21,670 nucleotides of DNA, from NCBI GenBank assembly GCA_045585895.1, contig JAZMZI010000014.1, positions 1 to 21,670 on the forward strand. Reading direction: 5' to 3'. Below are positions 5,900-12,524 of this stretch, in pieces (positions within the stretch are counted from its first letter, which is position 1; each line of letters begins with the position of its first letter). Position numbers and translations under genes: made by a program. The notes below the pieces were generated by a model. That model had not been told where the DNA came from. It saw only the letters and a program-made list of their open reading frames with translations, and made no database searches. Origin of the DNA: SVTX01 sp045585895. GTDB lineage: Bacteria > Bacillota > Clostridia > Oscillospirales > CAG-272.

Positions 5900-7060
5900 T
5901 CAATCTCCAATCTTCATATTTTTCATCATGTTGCCCACCACGACCGAGGCTTTCTTCTGCATGTCGGTGGTCACGTGTGTGTAGGTGTCCAGCGTGAAGC
6001 TGGCGTTGGTATGTCCGAGGATGCCCGACAAGGTCTTGGGATCCACACCGCCATCGGTCGCATGGGTGGCGAAGGTGTGGCGCAGATCGTGGAAGCGAAT
6101 CAGCGGAAGCTCCGCATTTTTGAGGATCACCTTTAGCTTGCGGTAGGCGGCATCGGGATTCATCGGCTCACAGGGGTTGGTGAATTTATAGAATATCCAC
6201 TCGCTGAGTGCCTCCGCTTTTCTGCGGAGCAACATATCCTTGACGCTGGGCGGCAGGATGATGATGCGCTTGCCGGTGTCTGTCTTGGGTTCACCGATCT
6301 GAATACCGCCGCCCTTTTTTACCGATACCGAACGCTCCACGCGGAGCTTGCTCTCGCCAAAATCCACGTCGCTCCAGCGCAGACCGCAGATCTCGCCGCG
6401 CCGAAGTCCTGTCATGACCTCGGTGTAGAAGAAGTCTGTCCACTCGGGGTAGGCTTTGATCGCGTCGAGGAAGGTGCTGAGCTGGCTGTCACCAAGCACC
6501 TGCTTTTCGGGGTAATTACACTTTGGAATGGTCGTACCATTGGTGGGATTCTTCACGATCAGTCGCTCCTTGACCGCCATGTCAAGAGCCTCGTGGAGCA
6601 TCATGTGTACCCCTCTGACCATGCTGTCGGCAAGCGTTTTGCCGTGGATCGGATGCTCACGAACCCGTCCTTCTTTCTTGATCTTGTTATAGAATTTCTG
6701 CATTTCGGAGGTGGTTAAGGCCGAGAGAGGCTTGCTCCCGATGAAGGGCTTGACTTGGTTTTTCACCATACTCCGATAGGAATCAAGCGTGCTTTCGCGG
6801 ATGGTGAAGATCATATACTCGTCCAACCACTTGTCAAGCCATTCGCCAAGCGTCATGCGCGAGTCCTCGGTCAGATCCACGTCGCGATAGGTTTCGATGG
6901 CTGTATGCAGGAGCTTTAATGCTTGCTTCTGCGTCTTGGCGAATGCCGACTTGTACATGGGCGAGCCGTCATTCTTGTGACCGATGATGATGCGGGCTTC
7001 CCATCGTCCGTCACTTCTTTTTCTGATCGTGCCGTCACCCTGCGGTCTGCGTTTTGCCAT
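5900..7060 (-). CDS. Tyrosine recombinase 2 (integrase)
   Basis: The ATG at 7058-7060 has AAGGAAGTGA upstream. The 386-residue product shows the standard phage/ICE integrase plan: N-terminal AP2-like arm domain (GDGTIRKRSDGRWEARIIIG), core-binding domain about 70-180, and catalytic domain with R220 (TGLRRGE), K259, HDLRHTF (H324, R327), GH 349-350 and Y360. It is normal length, unlike its longer downstream partner. It is a paralogue of recombinase 1, so the pair probably arose by duplication of an integrase gene. The 100-bp upstream gap holds TACCACA and TTATCAA direct repeats that could be arm or regulatory sites. Confidence 0.93.
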   Translation of the reverse strand: MAKRRPQGDGTIRKRSDGRWEARIIIGHKNDGSPMYKSAFAKTQKQALKLLHTAIETYRDVDLTEDSRMTLGEWLDKWLDEYMIFTIRESTLDSYRSMVKNQVKPFIGSKPLSALTTSEMQKFYNKIKKEGRVREHPIHGKTLADSMVRGVHMMLHEALDMAVKERLIVKNPTNGTTIPKCNYPEKQVLGDSQLSTFLDAIKAYPEWTDFFYTEVMTGLRRGEICGLRWSDVDFGESKLRVERSVSVKKGGGIQIGEPKTDTGKRIIILPPSVKDMLLRRKAEALSEWIFYKFTNPCEPMNPDAAYRKLKVILKNAELPLIRFHDLRHTFATHATDGGVDPKTLSGILGHTNASFTLDTYTHVTTDMQKKASVVVGNMMKNMKIGD

Positions 7061-7090
7061 TATAAATCACTTCCTTTCATAAATTTTGCG

Positions 7091-7110
7091 TACCACAAAG
7101 ATACCACAGG
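7091..7110 (+). repeat. TACCACA direct repeat upstream of the integrases (arm-site candidate)
   Basis: TACCACAAAGATACCACAGG contains TACCACA twice with a 10-bp period. A near copy lies at 12291-12310 in the same orientation; 12 bases (AAGATACCACAG) are identical. Paired short repeats with helical spacing are typical of integrase arm or excisionase sites. Confidence 0.45.
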
Positions 7111-7139
7111 TTCAAGAGAATATCCAGCGGCAACGGTAA

Positions 7140-7160
7140 GAGTTATCAATAAGTTATCAA
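7140..7160 (+). repeat. Tandem AGTTATCAAT repeat between relaxase and integrase
   Basis: An AGTTATCAATA unit is followed at once by AGTTATCAATT, an 11-bp direct repeat abutting the relaxase stop codon. It may be a further protein-binding site controlling recombination or integrase transcription; no protein can be assigned. Confidence 0.4.
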
Positions 7161-8888
7161 TTAAAATCCCGACATGGTGATGCCCATACGCTTGGCTTTG
7201 TCTTCCTTCTTGACACGGATATCCACGCCATCCGAGTGGTCGTGGGAATAGTAATCATCGCTTCTCTCGTCAAGAAGATTGGAGGCATAGTAGAACAGGT
7301 CACATATGCCGATGACAATGCGAGCATCCAGATTTTTCTCAATCGCTCGTATGGCTTCTGTTGCAGGGGCATAACCATCATCAGAGGCGGATCGAAGCAG
7401 CATCATACCTCGATCCCAATCGTCAAGTGAATAGCAGTAGAGTAGACCAAGTTGCATCCGCGCCATGCTGTCACGCCGTCCTGCTTTTTCAAAATAGTAG
7501 AGCGCATCATCGATCTGATCTCGTTCGTAAAAGATCTTGCCGATGGCATATTCCGCTTGACCGCATCCATGATCGGCGGCTCTTTGGAGATACTCAAGCT
7601 TGACCTCCGGCGTGAGCTTGTCCTGCGTTTTCGCATATTCATACTCGGCAAAGCCGAATTTTTTATCTACCGCCATGCGAAGATATTTGAGCTTGTCGGA
7701 AGAGTTCTCGGAAAATATCCCGTCGCGGTAGCCCTTGTACACTTGATACATAGCCAGCTCGTTGCCGTGATCTGCCGCCAGCTTCAGCCAATAGAGGGCA
7801 TCGTCTGGATCGTACTCTTGCTCCAAGTAGTACCGACCGACACGGTACATGGCAACGTGATTGCCCATGTCCGAGATCATTTCAAGGTAGCTAAGGTCCT
7901 TGGCGCGATCCTTCAGCTCGCTGTAATCGTAACCAACATCGTGGAAGGGAACGTCGGAAGGTGTACCAATATTTGCGGCAATTGTGATGACCTGATTGCG
8001 AATGGATTTGAATTCCTTGTTGTCCTCCAGCGCGATCTTGTCGGGCATCACATCGGTATAGGTTCGAAATGTCTCGCAACGAAGCTCGTGCCAGAGGTCA
8101 TACATCTCCGCAATTCTTTTGTCGGTTGCAAGAATTTTTACGACATCATCCACCAAGGATTTTGTTTTTCTATCGAGATAAGCATAAGTTTTCTTGCCCT
8201 TATGCTCCGAAAGGTTCTGACACAGCAGAGAGAATTTTTGATAGAACTCGGGAGAAATTTCTCCGGGGCTTGTCTGTAGCTGCCGCGCCAGCTCGTGCAA
8301 CCGCTGACGGAATTCTTCCTTCAGCCCGTCACGAATCTCGGTCTGCTTTTTGTAAACCGACATCATTTCGTAGCGAAAGATATCGCCGGCAATCTTCTGT
8401 TTGATGTTGTGAATACCCGTGGGCGAGAGGTAGGGTTCGGAGGGTCTATCTGACCAAACCAGCATGTGTACGTGAGGATTTTTCTCCTTGTTATGGTAGG
8501 CTGCGTACCATCGAAAGTTCATGGGATCGATGTTCATTTCCTTTGCGATATCATTGCGCCGTGAGCGCAAAAGATACATCCATTGCTCGGCGGTATTGTA
8601 GCCCAAACGCTCGGCATCCTCACGCTTCAAAGAGAAAATTAAAGTCCAAACGTTGCCGCGATGCTCGTTGATCTCCTCGGAAAGCTCCTTCAGATTGATG
8701 GTTATACCTTTGTCGGAAAAGAGTCCGCAGGAGCCTTTTCGCGTGCCGATATAGTCAACAAGACCTCCGCGCAACAGCTCTACACCCTCGCGAGTTGCCA
8801 CGTATTCCAGCATCCCGCCGCGCCCACGACCTTCCTCGGTCTTGTGTCCGGGCTTGTAGTAAGGGGCTTTCAGAATGAGCTTTGCCAC
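7161..8888 (-). CDS. MobP3/MobL-like relaxase fused to C-terminal Sel1-like repeats
   Basis: The start is a GTG at 8886-8888 with GAGGT 8 bases upstream, inside the end of the accessory gene. The 575-residue protein has an N-terminal relaxase region. An early Tyr context (EYVATREGVE, Y29) and YIGTRKGSCGLF precede an HUH-type metal site, YHNKEKNPHVHMLVW (H132, H139, H141), as in the MobP3/MobL relaxases of Firmicutes. Such enzymes nick oriT, stay bound to the 5' end, and lead the strand through a conjugation pore. A helical linker spans about 190-320. Residues 320-530 are at least four or five Sel1-like TPR-type repeats, with motifs such as ALYWLKLAADHGNELAMYQ and KLEYLQRAADHGCGQAEYAIG. No coupling protein or mating-pore gene is in the window, so mobilization by a helper is expected. 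Confidence 0.85.
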   Translation of the reverse strand: MAKLILKAPYYKPGHKTEEGRGRGGMLEYVATREGVELLRGGLVDYIGTRKGSCGLFSDKGITINLKELSEEINEHRGNVWTLIFSLKREDAERLGYNTAEQWMYLLRSRRNDIAKEMNIDPMNFRWYAAYHNKEKNPHVHMLVWSDRPSEPYLSPTGIHNIKQKIAGDIFRYEMMSVYKKQTEIRDGLKEEFRQRLHELARQLQTSPGEISPEFYQKFSLLCQNLSEHKGKKTYAYLDRKTKSLVDDVVKILATDKRIAEMYDLWHELRCETFRTYTDVMPDKIALEDNKEFKSIRNQVITIAANIGTPSDVPFHDVGYDYSELKDRAKDLSYLEMISDMGNHVAMYRVGRYYLEQEYDPDDALYWLKLAADHGNELAMYQVYKGYRDGIFSENSSDKLKYLRMAVDKKFGFAEYEYAKTQDKLTPEVKLEYLQRAADHGCGQAEYAIGKIFYERDQIDDALYYFEKAGRRDSMARMQLGLLYCYSLDDWDRGMMLLRSASDDGYAPATEAIRAIEKNLDARIVIGICDLFYYASNLLDERSDDYYSHDHSDGVDIRVKKEDKAKRMGITMSGF

Positions 8889-8890
8889 GC

Positions 8891-9304
8891 TCAGTTACCT
8901 CGAATGATTTCGTCCACGCGGATCGTACCGTTGGTTTCCAGCACGTCACGAATGGCTTGCGCACGGAGCTCTTTCACCACTTCATCGGGAATATCGTAGG
9001 TGTATGCGATGATTCTTGCAAGGTGATTTTGCTCTACCGCCAGCCTGTAAAGGTTTCTGTTGATGCGTCCTTCGCTGTCACGGTTCTTGGCGTCAATGAC
9101 AGACTCAAGGGCAGGAGTGAGAAACTTGGAGGAGCTTTTCGCATTGAGAAACTCGATATAAAAGTCCACGGCATCGCGGATGAAGTGCTTTTCCGAGGGC
9201 AGAGATAGCTTTTTAGCAAGTCGGTCACAGTCCTCCCATTGGTCTACACGGAGGCGAACGTTCTTCGCCGGCATTGCTTCTTGATTCTTTTTGTTATCTT
9301 CCAT
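8891..9304 (-). CDS. Relaxosome accessory protein (MobC-like, ribbon-helix-helix type)
   Basis: The ATG at 9302-9304 has AAAGGA at good spacing. The 137-residue protein opens with a basic strand (KNVRLRVDQWEDCDRLAKKL) followed by helices containing FIRDAVDFYIEFL, the pattern of MobC/CopG-like ribbon-helix-helix proteins. A second helical part has RINRNLYRLAVEQNHLARIIAYTY, similar to the conserved N-L-Q/N-L-A helix in MobC-type relaxosome proteins. These bind oriT and help the relaxase melt and nick it. Its gene is 2 bp upstream of the relaxase and preceded by the oriT candidate region, which fits this role. Confidence 0.72.
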   Translation of the reverse strand: MEDNKKNQEAMPAKNVRLRVDQWEDCDRLAKKLSLPSEKHFIRDAVDFYIEFLNAKSSSKFLTPALESVIDAKNRDSEGRINRNLYRLAVEQNHLARIIAYTYDIPDEVVKELRAQAIRDVLETNGTIRVDEIIRGN

Positions 9305-9660
9305 TGTAATGATCCTTTCGTTTGTGATGTTGATTTGAGCCTCGGGAAAAGCCTGAAAACCTTAGGAATTTTGGCATTATGAGGCTCGGATTTTGAAATA
9401 TTGTGCCGTTTGAGGCTCATAGAATAATTGTGGCCGTATTCGTAAATCTTGTAAAAAGGCTTAAAACAGCCGTAAATCTCCACCGCACGGCGTTGCCGGG
9501 CGATGTGATATGTCGAGGCGAGCCTCGGCTTTATCCTGTTTTCCAGCATACGCTGTGTGCGATGGGTGAAAATGCCTTTTCTTTGTTTCTTGTGGCATCG
9601 TTTTTGGTGGGTGGTGGCAGATGGGAGGTCTACTCCCACCTGCCATTTTCGGAGAACGTA
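9305..9660. other. Gene-free region upstream of the mobilization genes; oriT candidate
   Basis: This 356-bp gap has no supported gene. It holds GAGCCTC or its complement GAGGCTC at 9337, 9381, 9412 and 9520, the last as part of GAGGCGAGCCTC. CGTAAATCT occurs twice 30 bp apart (near 9440 and 9470). There is also a long imperfect palindrome at 9615-9645 (13-bp arms TGGCAG-TGGGAG / CTCCCA-CTGCCA, one mismatch, 5-base loop). Relaxase origins usually lie just upstream of the MobC/relaxase genes and carry such inverted repeats, so this is the best place for oriT. The nic site cannot be named from sequence alone. The palindrome could instead be the end of the gene that stops at 9661. Confidence 0.45.
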
Positions 9661-9984
9661 TTACTCCGTTTCACAGAGCGCGTTGGTCATCAGATCCGCG
9701 AGACCTTCGCATCTTGGGAAGAGTCTGAGCTTGTCCTTTTCCCATTCTTCTTCGTAGGAATGAAATCCAACATCAAGAAGTGCTTCGGGGAAAAGCGCGC
9801 TGACACAACCGTAACGGTCAGGCTCACTCGCGATAAACATCACAGGCTCTTTTTTCTGTGCTGCCTTGAGACTTTCAATCAAGTCCTTATCGAAAGTGTC
9901 AATGTGTACGAGACCGTCTGCTTTGTTAAAGCGGATGACCGTGACCTGATCCTTGGGATCCAACTGATATTTTACGTCTACCAT
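9661..9984 (-). CDS. Small element-associated protein of unknown function
   Basis: The ATG at 9982-9984 has an excellent AGGAGGTGAG upstream and overlaps the stop of the HTH gene (TAATG), so it is coupled to it. The 107-residue product is soluble and acidic, with no signal peptide or membrane segment. It reads as a beta-rich start (VTVIRFNKADGLVHIDTFDK), then a helix (LIESLKAAQKKEP), a strand with YGCVSALFPEALL, and a charged helical tail. The layout is reminiscent of small clostridial ICE proteins that have 'KKEP...FPK' near the middle, but I cannot name a family. Position next to an excisionase-like gene suggests a role in element maintenance or control; that is inference. Confidence 0.6.
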   Translation of the reverse strand: MVDVKYQLDPKDQVTVIRFNKADGLVHIDTFDKDLIESLKAAQKKEPVMFIASEPDRYGCVSALFPEALLDVGFHSYEEEWEKDKLRLFPRCEGLADLMTNALCETE

Positions 9985-10214
9985 TATCTCACCTCCTTTC
10001 TGATCATTTCAAAATTCGTTTGCTCATCCAGCCACTCAAAGAGTGTATCTCTGGGAATGATGACACGTCCGGGTACGAGCTTCAGCTTCGGGAAGCCTTC
10101 TTCGGCGGCGAGCTCGTATGCGCTGGAACGTGAAATGCCGAGCAGGGCCGCCATGTCCATGACCGTTAGGAACATGGGGAGCTCGTCTTTGCTTTTGATG
10201 ATTGATGATTTCAT
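9984..10214 (-). CDS. Excisionase-like helix-turn-helix protein
   Basis: The start is the ATG 10212-10214 (MKSSIIKSKDELPMF) with AAAGG upstream. A longer in-frame reading to 10304 has no RBS and an atypical sequence. The 76-residue product carries a MerR/HTH_17-type winged helix: FLTVMDMAALLGISRSSAYELAAEEGFPKLKL, then PGRVIIPRDTLFEWLDEQ. This is the typical 'helix-turn-helix, R-V-P-x-x-x-L-x-W-L' of small excisionase and DNA-binding proteins on clostridial elements. It would bind DNA near attachment sites or a promoter and direct excision or gene expression. It is the first gene of the leftward block, and the long repeat array starts about 150 bp upstream of it, so the repeats could be its targets. 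Confidence 0.8.
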   Translation of the reverse strand: MKSSIIKSKDELPMFLTVMDMAALLGISRSSAYELAAEEGFPKLKLVPGRVIIPRDTLFEWLDEQTNFEMIRKEVR

Positions 10215-10360
10215 TGACTCACCAGCCTTTCTTAAAAATTGGTATGTATGGTAGAAGAAGACTCCCTCAATTGGTAGGCAGCGAAAAGAATAAAAAAACA
10301 ACAATGTTTTGTGAAATTTTCAAAAAGTTTTTCTTTGACTTCTGCGTGTCAAAATTTACT

Positions 10361-11460
10361 CCTTCACCTATACCCATCAATAAGGGGGGATTTACAGGGG
10401 GATTTGAGAATGATTTGCGTTTTGTTTACAAAATTTGAGTCCCCGGATATCCGTTTAAATGGTTCAGAAAAAACTCTCCTCACCTATATGAAAATTTACA
10501 GGGGTTTGAGGGGGTGTTTTGAAGGATGATTTACAATTTGTTTACGGAATACAAGTTCATGGCTATCTGTTTAAATGGATCGGCTAAAAAACTCTCCTCA
10601 CCTATATCCAAAAAAACAGGGGTTTGAGGGGGTGTTTGAGAAAATGATTTGCAGTTTGTTTACAAATCAGGTTGGTACAAAACATTTAGCTCCTCACCTA
10701 TATCCATAAAAATGGCAGTTTGGTACCCCTGTTTTGGAAAATGTTCATCGATTGTTTACAGCTACTCTCACTTAATAGCCAGAGGAAAACCCAAAGTGCA
10801 CCCCCTTCCCAAAAAATATCTCTCTCCTATATGCACGAAAAAGCGGTTTTAGGGACCATGTCTCAAACCATATTTACATCATGTTTACAAATATCCCCTC
10901 ACCTATAAGGACAAAAAACAGCTGTTTTACAGGGGTATCTGCGATTTATTTTCATTTTGTTTACAAATTCGGCGTGCTATCTCTCATTTAATAGCTACAG
11001 GAAAAGCAAAAGTTTAGGCTTCATCAAAAAAACATTCCTCACCTATATGAATTTTTGTGGGGGTGTTGTCACCCCTTTTGGGCAAATTTTTAAAAATATT
11101 TTTCTATCCTCACCTAATAGGACAAAAAATCGGCAAAATTCACCCCTCAAAGCAACAGATTTACAATCTGTTTACAAAATTCAATACTCCTCTCACATAT
11201 AAGGACAAAAGCACACCCCCCTTGTTAAAAAACATTCCTCACCTATATCCATGAAATCGCGGTTTTGAATACCCATTTTCAAAAATGTTTATAGTTTATT
11301 TACACTTACGGGAAGTTTGAAAACACCTTCATTTAATAGCCATGGAAAAACAAAATATCAACCCCTCTTGTCCGAAAAATTTTTGTCCCTCACCTATACG
11401 CATAAAAACGGGGTTTTGGAAAGGTGCTTTCGAGGATGGTTTACAGTTTGTTTACAGAAA
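10361..11460 (+). repeat. 1.1-kb array of two interleaved degenerate repeats (CTCACCTATA and TTTACA-TTTGTTTACA)
   Basis: No credible gene is present. Motif A, consensus TCCTCACCTATATCCATAAA, has its TCACCTA core or a variant at 10364, 10480, 10599, 10694, 10768, 10823, 10899, 10984, 11039, 11110, 11193, 11239, 11329 and 11390 (14 copies, nine with exact TCACCTA). A subtype reads TCATTTAATAGCCA. Motif B, consensus TTTACAATTTGTTTACAAA, has its GTTTACA core or a close variant at 10424, 10540, 10658, 10754, 10883, 10959, 11170, 11298 and 11450. Between A and B many units have a G-rich stretch (AGGGGTTTGAGGGGGTG). Spacing of motif A runs from 46 to 119 bp. The plan (A, G-run, B) is kept, but spacers are unlike each other. 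It could be an iteron-type binding array, a partition or origin site, or a series of operators. Confidence 0.8.
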
Positions 11461-11474
11461 ACGTCCTTGCAAAC

Positions 11475-11771
11475 AAAAAAGCGCCTTTTGGCGCAAAGTA
11501 AAAATGGTCCGGGACGTTTTGACCCAGACCTCATAGTTGTGTTGGATTGGTTTTACAAACCGGTCGTGGCCTTTGGGGCCACAACCAAATCATATGATAA
11601 CTGGTCTGGGCACCTGAGACCCAGGCCACTTGTAGGCTTCGTTTGCGATAAAAATGTGGGGTGGGCATCAAATGCCCACTCCACTTTCAAACACTTTATA
11701 GGATGGGCATTTCGTGCTCACCTTATAATCGTGATGCTGCTATAGGGGTGGACTTGGGGGCCACCCCTATA
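11475..11771. other. Row of seven consecutive hairpins
   Basis: Seven inverted repeats follow one another: 11481-11494 (GCGCC-TTTT-GGCGC); 11506-11530 (GGTCCGGG/CCCAGACC); 11562-11586 (GGTCGTGGCC/GGCCACAACC); 11602-11628 (TGGTCTGGG/CCCAGGCCA); 11656-11684 (13-bp arms, 3-base loop); 11697-11727 (13-bp arms with wobbles and one mismatch); 11741-11771 (TATAGGGGTGG/CCACCCCTATA, perfect). Arms 2 and 4, and arms 5, 6 and 7, resemble each other (TGGG, GGTGG cores). The last overlaps the stop codon of the minus-strand gene at 11767 and may end its transcript. The remainder could be a structured RNA or a strand-transfer origin; no known RNA family was recognised. Confidence 0.65.
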
Positions 11772-12054
11772 AATTCTCATCCTCACCCAATGGCAGAAGG
11801 AAGGATTCAGCCATCAGCTGCACTCCAAGTCGGAAGCCGTAGGAGAAGGCATCGCGCTCGGTGATGCTGTGCATCTCGTTCATGCAATCCTCAAATTTTT
11901 CCAGCGTTTCCTTCTGCTTATCCGTGAGCGTACCATCCAGTTCCTCTCGGTTCCGGGCAACAAGTTTCAGCAGTTCCTTCAGTCGTTTATCGCCACGAGT
12001 GCATTGCTCGAAGGGGGAGATGTTGCCGTACCATAGCTCATTTATCGTGTTCAT
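11767..12054 (-). CDS. DUF6809-like small element protein
   Basis: The start is the ATG at 12052-12054 (MNTINELWYGN) with GGAGGT upstream; a longer reading to 12090 lacks an RBS. The 95-residue product matches the pattern of a family I know as DUF6809, common on clostridial mobile elements: INELWYGNISPFEQ at the start, a central helix with LLKLVARNREEL and LEKFEDCMNEMHSITERDAFSYGFRLGVQLMAE. The function of the family is not known. It overlaps the end of the upstream gene by 17 bp in another frame, so the two are co-translated. Its stop lies in the last hairpin of the hairpin row. Confidence 0.7.
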   Translation of the reverse strand: MNTINELWYGNISPFEQCTRGDKRLKELLKLVARNREELDGTLTDKQKETLEKFEDCMNEMHSITERDAFSYGFRLGVQLMAESFLLPLGEDENL

Positions 12055-12271
12055 CGCTACCTCCATTTGCACCATTCGGAAACCTCTCAATCACTTCCGA
12101 TATATCTTTGAAGCCCTTGCTGCCTCGCACATAACACCGCCTTAAGTAATCGTGTCCACCGTCCACCGCGCAATCCCCACATTTGCATTGAACATAGTCG
12201 TGCCGGTATTGCGACTCGATAATATCACCGCAATTGTTGCATTGAATGGCGTTTCTAATAATCCGTTTCAT
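12038..12271 (-). CDS. Small zinc-ribbon-like protein (DUF7695-like)
   Basis: The start is the ATG at 12269-12271 (MKRIIRNAIQCNNCG) with GGAGGTG upstream; the longer reading to 12346 is unsupported. The 77-residue product has C-N-N-C (CNNCGDIIES) and CKCGDC, four or five cysteines placed as in a zinc ribbon. VDGGHDYLRR and a short helical tail follow. I recall such proteins (DUF7695) next to DUF6809 proteins on Firmicutes elements. No enzymatic role is visible. A protein-protein or nucleic-acid contact is plausible. Confidence 0.7.
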   Translation of the reverse strand: MKRIIRNAIQCNNCGDIIESQYRHDYVQCKCGDCAVDGGHDYLRRCYVRGSKGFKDISEVIERFPNGANGGSDEHDK

Positions 12272-12290
12272 TTTTGCACCTCCTTTTTGG

Positions 12291-12310
12291 TAACACACAA
12301 GATACCACAG
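12291..12310 (+). repeat. Second TACCACA-type direct repeat
   Basis: TAACACACAAGATACCACAG is a near copy of 7091-7110 and shares AAGATACCACAG exactly. It lies just upstream of the DUF7695-like gene start, 5.2 kb from the first copy, in the same orientation. Confidence 0.45.
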
Positions 12311-12463
12311 ATGGAGGAGGAAGTCCAGACTTTTTTCTGTTAACAAACGGATAATTATTAGTTTTTTCCTTTTATTATCTGTTTTAAAAAAGTATTTGTC
12401 TGTAATTAAAAAGCTAAACGGTTGAATATTTTACAAAAAAGCATAGAAAAATGTGACGGTATG

Positions 12464-12472
12464 TGATATAAT
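12464..12472 (+). promoter_or_regulatory. Extended -10 promoter of the restriction gene
   Basis: TGATATAAT gives a consensus TATAAT at 12467-12472 with the extended TGN element directly upstream. No good -35 is seen, as is common for extended -10 promoters. The start codon is about 52 bp downstream. Confidence 0.6.
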
Positions 12473-12524
12473 GTATGTACTTTTGATTTAAATGTGATCG
12501 CGTATTATCATATGGAGGCGAAGT

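Noticed and set aside
7452..8279. 275-codon plus-strand ORF
   Set aside because: It is antisense to the relaxase, which has clear motifs.
9403..10254. 283-codon plus-strand ORF
   Set aside because: It runs antisense to the 107-residue protein and the HTH gene, which have good RBSs and family patterns; it also crosses the oriT candidate.
10311..11254. Several small plus-strand ORFs in the repeat array
   Set aside because: They have no ribosome binding sites and encode the repeat units themselves in varying frames, so they are by-products of the repeats.
10361..11460. CRISPR array
   Set aside because: Repeats are degenerate and short, spacing varies from 46 to 119 bp, two different motifs alternate, and no cas gene is present.
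11475..11771. Integron attC cassette sites
   Set aside because: The hairpins lack the paired GTT/AAC core boxes and cassette ORFs between them, and the recombinases here are of the phage/ICE type.
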